From NCBI GenBank assembly GCA_028065725.1, contig JAPTVL010000420.1:1-64000 (forward strand): 64,000 nt of DNA. The letters are read 5' to 3'. The notes under the pieces were generated by a model. The model saw only the letters and a list, made by a program, of their open reading frames with translations. It ran no database searches and was not told the origin of the DNA. Every line of letters starts with the position of its first letter. The stretch's first letter is position 1. Made by a program: the position numbers and the translations under genes. Source of the stretch: Betaproteobacteria bacterium. GTDB lineage: Bacteria; Pseudomonadota; Gammaproteobacteria; Burkholderiales; Rhodocyclaceae. Shown here piece by piece: positions 56,191 to 64,000 of the stretch.

Positions 56191-57285
56191 ATGAGCGATG
56201 ACTATTCAAAATGGGCTTTTGCTGGTGACGATCAGGCTGCGGAAGAACGGTTCCAAAAGTTTCACGTCCTTGATCCTCTTCCAGAGATACCTCCAGCACT
56301 GTTGAATGAAATGGACATATATGACTATTGCCGAATTACGGGAATGGTTCTTCCATTTGAACAAGATCAAAAAATTCTGAAAGAAAAGCTCAAATTCGCC
56401 TCATACGAGATCGATTTCCTTGGTGATGTCCACTATATCGATGACGTAGACGGCTCTCACAAGGTCGAAACAATCGAAAGAAGTACTCCATTTGTCCTCC
56501 GCAAGAATTCGATCGCGTTCGTTTACCTGAAAACAGAGTTTCGCCTACCCTACTACATCGCCATCCGATTCAACCTAAAGATCACACATGTACACCGAGG
56601 CTTGTTGCTTGGTACCGGACCATTGATCGACCCTGGGTACAAAGGAAGGCTTCTTATTCCTCTCCACAACCTAACTTCTTTGAACTACACGCTCATTGGT
56701 GGGGATGGATTGATCTGGGTTGAGTTTACAAAATTATCTCCGCATCCATTATGGAATATGGAAGCACAAAGAAGCGAAGAAAGGGGGCCAACAGAGGCGC
56801 TGCCGCACCGCAAGATAGGCTTTTCTGCGCAAAAATTCTTTAACAGAGCCTCCGATGGGCGCCCGGCGGCTAGTTCAATTCCGGGGGAAGTAAGAGTTGC
56901 TAAGGTGAGTGCAGATGAGGCCAAATCGACGGTTGAAGAAATCCGCAAGAAGATCAGAGACTATGCGATTCTTGGTGGAGTAGCGCTAGGTGTTGGACTG
57001 GCGAGTGTCCTTATCGCGGCATTGAATCTGATCTCTACTGCCAACACCAGTGTTTCAAACGCGACCAATGCCGTAACAAGCACCCGAGACGAGCAAATGA
57101 AACTCCAAAAACGAATTGGGGATCTGGAAGCAGAAATTAAGAGCCTTCGCCCTCCAACACCTCAGAAAAAGAAGCAATTCTCGCTGGCACCACAAAAAGC
57201 GGACATGGTCGATTTGCAGTTGAAGGTCTTCTCCCATCCAGTATCAAACAATACTTCGACCAAGATTCCAAAAGAGAACAATTGA
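56191..57285 (+). CDS. dCTP deaminase/dUTPase-fold protein with membrane segment and coiled coil
   Basis: The 364-residue protein has a trimeric dUTPase/DCD-like core at about 90-190: FVLRKNSIAFVYLKTEFRLP, RFNLKITHVHRGLLLGTG, PLIDPGYKGRLLIPLHNL and the G..I..VEF end. Then comes a linker, one hydrophobic helix near 255-280 (YAILGGVALGVGLASVLIAA) and a coiled coil (RDEQMKLQKRIGDLEAEIKS). Catalytic residues of dCTP deaminase are not clear, so it may bind rather than convert a nucleotide. It starts seven bases after the PurZ-like gene and overlaps the kinase start. Confidence 0.75.
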   Translation: MSDDYSKWAFAGDDQAAEERFQKFHVLDPLPEIPPALLNEMDIYDYCRITGMVLPFEQDQKILKEKLKFASYEIDFLGDVHYIDDVDGSHKVETIERSTPFVLRKNSIAFVYLKTEFRLPYYIAIRFNLKITHVHRGLLLGTGPLIDPGYKGRLLIPLHNLTSLNYTLIGGDGLIWVEFTKLSPHPLWNMEAQRSEERGPTEALPHRKIGFSAQKFFNRASDGRPAASSIPGEVRVAKVSADEAKSTVEEIRKKIRDYAILGGVALGVGLASVLIAALNLISTANTSVSNATNAVTSTRDEQMKLQKRIGDLEAEIKSLRPPTPQKKKQFSLAPQKADMVDLQLKVFSHPVSNNTSTKIPKENN

Positions 57286-57914
57286 TAAGGCTCTCGACGC
57301 CCATTCAGGCTCATCGAATCGAAATTTGTGGCGGCATAGCATCGGGGAAGACCACTCTAGCGAACTTGCTGGTCGGCCTCGATATTTTGCCCATTCGCGA
57401 GAATTTCCAGGTGAATCCGTTCTGGCGATCTTTTTACGCTGATCCTTTAGGTACAGCTTTCGAAACAGAAGTCAGCTTCCTCCTTCAGCACTACCACGAC
57501 ATCAAGGACGCCAGTCGGCTGGAAAGGCTGGTCGCGTGCGACTTCTCCCTCTATTTGGATCTTTCATACGCACACGTAACGCTTCCTCCAGCAAAGTGCA
57601 GGGCGTTCATGGCTGTCTATCGTGAAATCAAACATGAACTTGGTGTTCCGTCACTCCTCATCCATCTCAGATGTGACCCGAAAGTTGAGCTAGAACGGAT
57701 CCGACGTCGAGGAAGAAAAGTTGAAAAACCAATTACCTTAGGATATTTGCAAGAGATCAATACCCATATCGTAAAGGCGCTGACTGCAACGAATCTTGTC
57801 AACGGAATTGTCGAAATAGATAGCGGCCTACTCGACTTTGCACACGATGCGGGAGTACAGGATATTGTCCTTAGGCAAATTCACCAAAAACTCACCGCAT
57901 TGAACGTTGTTTAG
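57282..57914 (+). CDS. Deoxynucleoside kinase-like protein
   Basis: The 210-residue protein has Walker A EICGGIASGKTTLANLLVGL, then ENFQVNPFWRSFYADPLGTA (the E.F..NPF...FY.DP box of dNKs), a helical region with LERLVACDFSLYLDL, a conserved LLIHLRCDPKVELERIRRRG lid and RRGRKVEK. These are dNK-family hallmarks; substrate is unknown. The start is a TTG overlapping the previous stop by four bases; no ATG is usable. It is last in the island operon, 84 bases before rlmJ. Confidence 0.8.
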   Translation: MIRLSTPIQAHRIEICGGIASGKTTLANLLVGLDILPIRENFQVNPFWRSFYADPLGTAFETEVSFLLQHYHDIKDASRLERLVACDFSLYLDLSYAHVTLPPAKCRAFMAVYREIKHELGVPSLLIHLRCDPKVELERIRRRGRKVEKPITLGYLQEINTHIVKALTATNLVNGIVEIDSGLLDFAHDAGVQDIVLRQIHQKLTALNVV

Positions 57915-57998
57915 TCAATTGCGAAAGCGAAGCGCAGCAAAATCCGCCATAACGACGTTCCATACCAAGATGCACCATAAGACTTTACCTGTTACCAG

Positions 57999-58865
57999 AT
58001 GCTGAGTTACAGACATGGTTACCATGCGGGGATGCACGCCGACGTCCTCAAGCACCTGGTGCTGACGCTGTGCCTGCAGCACATGAACAGCAAGGACAAG
58101 CCCTACCTGTTGCTCGACACCCATGCCGGCGCCGGCGTCTACACCATCGATTCGGAGCAGGCGAAAAAGACCGGCGAATATCTCGACGGCATCGCCCGGC
58201 TGTGGAACCGGGCCGACCTGCCGGCGCCGATGAAGCCCTACATGGATGCCCTGCAGGTCTGCAGCGGCGGACTGAAACTGCGCCGCTACCCCGGCTCACC
58301 CTGGCTTGCCGCGCACTGCGCGCGCGACATCGACACGCTGCGTTTTTGCGAACTGCACTCGACCGACTTCGCCCTGCTGCGGCGCCAGTTCCGCGACAGC
58401 GGACGCCGCGTCAAGGTCGAGCAGCACGATGGCTTCGAAGCCATGAAGGCGGCCCTGCCGCCACCTTCGCGGCGCGGCCTGGTGCTGATCGACCCCTCCT
58501 ACGAAATCAAGAGCGACTACCTGAAAGTCATTGCCGCGATCAAGGATGGGTTGAGGCGCTTTGCCACCGGCAGCTATCTGGTCTGGCTGCCCTTCCTGCC
58601 CAGCATCGAAGCGCGGGCCCTGCCCGAAAAGCTCAAGAAGCTGCCTGCCGACTGGCTCTACGCCAGCCTCAGCGTGCGCGGCCCGGCCACCAGGGGCCAC
58701 GGCATGAGCGGCAGCGCGATGTTCATTGTGAACCCGCCGTGGACGCTCAAGAATGCGCTGGAGGAGTCGCTGCCCTGGCTGGCGCAGGTGCTGGCGCTGG
58801 ACGAGAAGGCAGGATGGACGGTGGAGGTATCGCCTGCCGGGACCGCCAAGCCCCGCGCCGATTAA
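57999..58865 (+). CDS. rlmJ: 23S rRNA (adenine(2030)-N6)-methyltransferase RlmJ
   Basis: The 288-residue Rossmann methyltransferase has [23 protein letters not shown]-site LLLDTHAGAGVYTID and catalytic LVLIDPSYEIKSDY (Ser where many have Pro). It methylates A2030 of 23S rRNA. The first eight codons (AGT, AGA, CAT) are AT-richer than the rest and come from the island; from codon 9 the gene is host-like. It ends seven bases from the convergent aacS. Confidence 0.92.
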   Translation: MLSYRHGYHAGMHADVLKHLVLTLCLQHMNSKDKPYLLLDTHAGAGVYTIDSEQAKKTGEYLDGIARLWNRADLPAPMKPYMDALQVCSGGLKLRRYPGSPWLAAHCARDIDTLRFCELHSTDFALLRRQFRDSGRRVKVEQHDGFEAMKAALPPPSRRGLVLIDPSYEIKSDYLKVIAAIKDGLRRFATGSYLVWLPFLPSIEARALPEKLKKLPADWLYASLSVRGPATRGHGMSGSAMFIVNPPWTLKNALEESLPWLAQVLALDEKAGWTVEVSPAGTAKPRAD

Positions 58866-58872
58866 GGCGCCC

Positions 58873-60873
<2,001 letters not shown>

Positions 60874-60882
60874 GGGTTCCTG

Positions 60883-61290
60883 TTATAGACAGCTGGCGCG
60901 CATGGCCTCGGGCAGCGGGATCGACTTGCCGGTCGACGGGTTGATCCAGACCAGCTTGGCCGCGCCCTCCGCGTAAATGCGATCTTCGCCGACCAGGCGC
61001 ATCTCGTACCAGGTCGGCACGCTGCTGCGCCCCGGCGTGCCGCAGTACATGCGGCAGTCGATGGTGCCGGGATAGGTGAAGGGAATCTGGAAGGTACAAC
61101 TGGCATTGACGATGACCGGCCCTTCGGTCTGCGTCGCCGAGGTACCGAAGCCGAAGCTCTCCAGCCACTCGATGCGGGTCTGTTCCATGTAGCGGAAATA
61201 GACCGTGTTGTTGACGTGACCCATGGCGTCCTGATCGCCCCAGCGGATCGGCATCCGGTTGCTGTAGACGAACTTGCGATGGTGTTCCAT
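60883..61290 (-). CDS. 4HBT-type acyl-CoA thioesterase
   Basis: The 135-residue hot-dog protein has PIRWGDQDAMGHVNNTVYFR (the Asp-containing 4-hydroxybenzoyl-CoA thioesterase motif) and RIEWLESFGF. It hydrolyses acyl-CoA. It is the first gene of a two-gene unit with acetoacetyl-CoA synthetase and is divergent from ETF-QO. Confidence 0.88.
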   Translation of the reverse strand: MEHHRKFVYSNRMPIRWGDQDAMGHVNNTVYFRYMEQTRIEWLESFGFGTSATQTEGPVIVNASCTFQIPFTYPGTIDCRMYCGTPGRSSVPTWYEMRLVGEDRIYAEGAAKLVWINPSTGKSIPLPEAMRASCL

Positions 61291-61322
61291 GGGCCTGAAG
61301 TCCTGAGTGTTATAGAAGACTT

Positions 61323-61338
61323 CACGATTATAATCGTG
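61323..61338. promoter_or_regulatory. Perfect 16-bp palindrome in the divergent thioesterase/ETF-QO promoter region
   Basis: CACGATTATAATCGTG is a perfect palindrome and contains TATAAT (61329-61334) on both strands. It lies 28 bases before the ETF-QO ATG and 33 bases from the thioesterase ATG. It is a good operator candidate for a TetR- or MarR-type regulator of fatty-acid genes; the -35 boxes are unclear. Confidence 0.55.
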
Positions 61339-61365
61339 CGATCAAATCAATCGATCGAGGTCAGC

Positions 61366-62997
61366 ATGCAGCGCGAATCCATGGAGTTCGATGTCGTCAT
61401 TGTCGGCGGCGGTCCGGCCGGCCTTGCGGCGGCGATCCGCCTCAAGCAGATCAATGCCGAGATCAATGTCTGCCTGATCGAGAAGGGCTCTGAAATCGGC
61501 GCCCACATCCTTTCCGGCGCGGTGATGGACCCGCGCGCGCTGAACGAGCTGTTCCCCGACTGGCAGGCGCAGGGCGCGCCGCTGGACACCGCGGTGACCC
61601 GCGACCGCTTTGCCTTCCTGACCCGACACGGCTTCGTCGATCTGCCGACCCTGCTGCTGCCGGGCTGCTTCCAGAATCACGGCAACTACGTCATCAGTCT
61701 CGGCCAGCTCTGCCGCTGGCTGGGCGCCCAGGCCGAAGCGATGGGCATCGAGGTGTACCCCGGGTTTGCCGGCGCCGAGGTGCTCTACGACGACCAGGGC
61801 GCGGTGCGCGGCGTCGCCACCGGCGACATGGGGCTCACGCGCGACGGCCAGCCCGGACCCAATCACCAGCCCGGCATGGAATTGCTGGCCAAGTACACGC
61901 TGTTTGCCGAAGGCTGCCGCGGCCACCTGGGCAAGCAGATCGAAGCGAAGTTCAACCTGCGCGCCGATTCCGATCCGCAGACCTACGCCCTCGGCGTCAA
62001 AGAGCTGTGGGAGATCGATCTCGAGCATTTTGAAAAAGGCCTGGTGATGCACACCTTCGGCTGGCCGATGAAATCCGACACCTACGGCGGCGGCTTCATC
62101 TACCACTTCGGCGACAACCTCATATCGATCGGGCAGGTGGTCGGCCTCGGCTACAAGAATCCCTTCCTCTCGCCCTTCGAGGAAATGCAGCGCCTTAAAA
62201 CCCATCCGCAGATCGCGCCGCTGTTCAAGGGCGCCAAGCGCCTGGCCTACGGCGCGCGCGCCTTGGCCGCGGGCGGCCTGCAGTCCATGCCGAAACTGGA
62301 CTTCCCCGGCGGCGCGCTGATCGGCGACGACGCCGGCATGCTGGTCGCCTCGCGCATCAAGGGCAGCCACGCTGCGATCAAGAGCGGCATGCTGGCCGCC
62401 GAGGCCGCCGCCGCAGCGCTGGCCGCGGGCCGCGCCAACGACGCGCTGAGCGAGTATCCGGCAGCCTTCCGCGATTCCTGGCTCCACGAAGAACTGCATA
62501 CCGCGCGCAACTTCAAGCCCTGGATGGCCAAGGGCCTGTGGACCGGTTCGATCATGTTCGGCATCGACCAGGTGCTGCTGCGCGGCAAGGCGCCGTGGAC
62601 CCTGCACAACACCGCCGACCACGAAAAGCTCAAGCCCGCCGCCGAATGCAAGCCGATCGCCTACGAAAAGCCGGACGGCGTGCTGACCTTTGACCGGCTC
62701 TCTTCCGTGTTCCTCTCCAATACCAACCACGAAGAAGACCAACCCTGCCATCTGCAGCTGAAGGACGCCGGCGTGCCGATCGCCACCAACCTCGCGCTCT
62801 ACGATGCCCCCGAGCAGCGCTACTGCCCGGCCGGCGTATATGAGATCGTGCGCGCCGAGGACGGCAGCAATCCGCGGCTACAGATCAACGCGCAGAACTG
62901 CGTGCACTGCAAGACCTGCGACATCAAGGACCCGACGCAGAACATCAACTGGGTCGTGCCGCAGGGCGGCGAAGGGCCGATTTATCAGCAAATGTAG
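61366..62997 (+). CDS. Electron transfer flavoprotein-ubiquinone oxidoreductase
   Basis: The 543-residue protein has FAD-binding VVIVGGGPAGLAAAIRLKQI, the ETF-QO text EKGSEIGAHILSGAVMDPRA and the C-terminal [4Fe-4S] cysteines in QRYCPAGVYE and NCVHCKTCDIKDPTQNINW. It passes electrons from acyl-CoA dehydrogenases via ETF to ubiquinone at the inner membrane. ATG at 61366 with GAGG upstream; the longer frame is not needed. Confidence 0.95.
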   Translation: MQRESMEFDVVIVGGGPAGLAAAIRLKQINAEINVCLIEKGSEIGAHILSGAVMDPRALNELFPDWQAQGAPLDTAVTRDRFAFLTRHGFVDLPTLLLPGCFQNHGNYVISLGQLCRWLGAQAEAMGIEVYPGFAGAEVLYDDQGAVRGVATGDMGLTRDGQPGPNHQPGMELLAKYTLFAEGCRGHLGKQIEAKFNLRADSDPQTYALGVKELWEIDLEHFEKGLVMHTFGWPMKSDTYGGGFIYHFGDNLISIGQVVGLGYKNPFLSPFEEMQRLKTHPQIAPLFKGAKRLAYGARALAAGGLQSMPKLDFPGGALIGDDAGMLVASRIKGSHAAIKSGMLAAEAAAAALAAGRANDALSEYPAAFRDSWLHEELHTARNFKPWMAKGLWTGSIMFGIDQVLLRGKAPWTLHNTADHEKLKPAAECKPIAYEKPDGVLTFDRLSSVFLSNTNHEEDQPCHLQLKDAGVPIATNLALYDAPEQRYCPAGVYEIVRAEDGSNPRLQINAQNCVHCKTCDIKDPTQNINWVVPQGGEGPIYQQM

Positions 62998-63123
62998 GCA
63001 GCGCGGCGTACTTGAGCGTCCGGATTTCACAGGGATTACACGACCTTGGCAGTCGCGCCGATATACTGAACAACAGGCCTCAGGTCACATCTTCAGTCAC
63101 GTAAGCTAAAAGGAGGAGCGGAT

Positions 63124-63381
63124 ATGGCCATGTTCGTCATAGAACGTAGTTTTGCCGAACAGATGAACCTCACCAACGATGCTGCGCGACTGGTGAAGGA
63201 GATCAACGGCGACGTCGGCGTGCATTGGCTGTTCTCATTTCTGTCAGCCGACAAGAAGAAGACCTATTGCCTTTATGAGGCTCCCAACGCCGAGGCGATC
63301 CACGAAGCGGCACGCAGGGCAAATCTCCCCGCCGATGTGATCGTGGAGGTGACTGAACTGAGGCCGGAAGCGTTCAACTGA
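63124..63381 (+). CDS. DUF4242 domain protein
   Basis: The 85-residue ferredoxin-like protein has MFVIERSFAEQMNLTNDAAR, VHWLFSFLSADKKKTYCLYE and AIHEAARRANLPADVIVEV, as in DUF4242 (nickel-binding SCO4226-like) proteins. AAAGGAGGA lies upstream of the ATG. Role unknown. Confidence 0.85.
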   Translation: MAMFVIERSFAEQMNLTNDAARLVKEINGDVGVHWLFSFLSADKKKTYCLYEAPNAEAIHEAARRANLPADVIVEVTELRPEAFN

Positions 63382-63472
63382 GCGCGGCACACGCGACGCA
63401 CGCGCAGGCAGACTGAAATGAGGCCTTGAGCTTGGGCAGCGGCTCGCAGCAGCGACCTTACGTGTTAGATCG

Positions 63473-64000
63473 ATGAACCCGGAGCCCGGACGCAGGTTCA
63501 TCGGACGGCAGCGTGAACTCGACGCATTGCAGGCTGCGTTGGAGCGTGCCGTCGCCGGGCAACCCAATATTGTTTTGCTCGCCGGGGAGCCGGGAATTGG
63601 CAAGACCAGCACAGCGCAGGAGATTGCCGGACATGCCGGACGGCGCGATGTGCTCCCGCTCTTGGGGCGCTGCCCGGAAGAACCCGGTGCGCCTCCTTAT
63701 TGGCCGTGGCTGCAACTGATCCGGCGTTACGTCGCACAGCATGATGAGCATACGCTGGAGCAGGTCATCGGTCCGGCTAAAGAGCATCTTGCGGCGCTCG
63801 ATCCCGAACTGGCTGGCCGGCTGACGGGGGACATGCCGGCGCCGGCTGAAACAGACGCAGCAAAGGCGCGTTTTCGCCACTTCGATTCGATCGCCGGCTT
63901 CTGGCGGCGCGCCGCCGCCCGTCAGCCCCTATTGCTGGTGATCGATGACCTGCATCAGGCCGACGTACCATCGCTGCGTTTGCTCGAATTCGTGATGGCC
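63473..64000 (+). CDS. AAA_16-type ATPase regulator, N-terminal part (runs off right edge)
   Basis: The 176 codons before the edge encode RFIGRQRELDALQAALERAV, Walker A LLAGEPGIGKTSTAQEIAG, PYWPWLQLIRRYVAQ and Walker B LLLVIDDLHQADVPSLRLLE. This is the STAND/AAA_16 module found at the N-terminus of LuxR-type regulators and of adenylate-cyclase-like or kinase-linked proteins. The C-terminal output domain is outside the window. Confidence 0.8.
   Translation, partial: MNPEPGRRFIGRQRELDALQAALERAVAGQPNIVLLAGEPGIGKTSTAQEIAGHAGRRDVLPLLGRCPEEPGAPPYWPWLQLIRRYVAQHDEHTLEQVIGPAKEHLAALDPELAGRLTGDMPAPAETDAAKARFRHFDSIAGFWRRAAARQPLLLVIDDLHQADVPSLRLLEFVMA

Larger units (their letters stand above)
52876..58022 (+). 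mobile_element. Genomic island inserted in the 5' end of rlmJ
   Basis: The 24 bases at 52876-52899 and 57999-58022 both encode MLSYRHGY and differ at four positions, all synonymous. Between them lies a region with clearly lower GC content and different codon use, holding one four-gene operon and no host genes. The right copy restores rlmJ. No integrase is visible inside. A CATCGA-TT-TCGATG palindrome lies at 52951-52964 near the left junction. Confidence 0.75.

Overview
The window is GC-rich chromosomal DNA of a betaproteobacterium. The evidence is the order rimP-nusA-infB-rbfA-truB-rpsO-pnp, the run rpsF-priB-rpsR-rplI followed by dnaB, the alaA/hom/thrC neighbourhood and a full arn (4-amino-arabinose) locus. 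A fused 2-aminobenzoyl-CoA/salicylyl-CoA-type monooxygenase-reductase, acetoacetyl-CoA synthetase, MaoC hydratase and ETF-ubiquinone oxidoreductase suggest an organism that degrades aromatic or fatty acids, perhaps of the Rhodocyclales/Nitrosomonadales type. That placement is inference from gene content only.

Layout. 1-640: right end of an integrated element lying to the left, with a partial tyrosine integrase and a duplicated 3' part of tRNA-Ser(GGA). 690-5160: small housekeeping genes, tRNA-Arg(TCT), tRNA-Pro(TGG), a WecA-like pseudogene remnant and dksA. 5182-20700: a long minus-strand core block for RNA turnover and translation (pnp, rpsO, truB, rbfA, infB, nusA, rimP), 23S pseudouridylation (rluB), chromosome condensation (scpB, scpA), trpS, a site-2-type protease, a YciO-type protein, a PHP phosphoesterase and an alpha/beta hydrolase. 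20754-23554: ridA-like gene and the FAD monooxygenase/old-yellow-enzyme fusion, with a strong promoter. 23683-27045: rfbBACD (dTDP-L-rhamnose). 27068-31444: parE-parC. 31523-37504: a 45-residue membrane ORF, thrC, hom and alaA, with a small cluster (PD-(D/E)XK-like, two DUF2442, DUF4160) inserted between hom and thrC. 37703-45924: arnT, arnE, arnB, a MazE/MazF-type toxin-antitoxin pair, arnC, split arnA and arnD. 45921-52851: bcp, phoH, dnaB, rplI-rpsR-priB-rpsF, a CZB protein and rluF.

52876-58022: a compact accessory island of lower GC content sits inside the 5' end of rlmJ. The original first eight codons of rlmJ remain at 52876. The island ends with a synonymous copy of those codons (57999) that now starts the intact gene. 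It holds one tight four-gene operon: (A) a fusion of a YprB-type RNase H-like exonuclease, a DUF429 domain and a P-loop (d)NMP-kinase-like domain; (B) a short adenylosuccinate-synthetase homologue with Ser in place of the catalytic Asp13, the signature of phage PurZ (2-aminoadenine synthesis); (C) a dCTP-deaminase/dUTPase-fold protein with a membrane segment and coiled coil; (D) a deoxynucleoside-kinase-like protein. This looks like an undescribed chromosomal deoxynucleotide-modifying, possibly antiphage, system and is the main find.

58865-64000: acetoacetyl-CoA synthetase and a thioesterase, divergent from ETF-QO across a perfect 16-bp palindrome, then a DUF4242 gene and the start of an AAA ATPase regulator.

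A dispersed 22-bp REP-like element (GTCG head, 5-bp stem, six-base variable loop) recurs about 12 times on both strands, in intergenic and coding DNA. Three copies are identical over all 22 bases. No REP-associated transposase is in the window.
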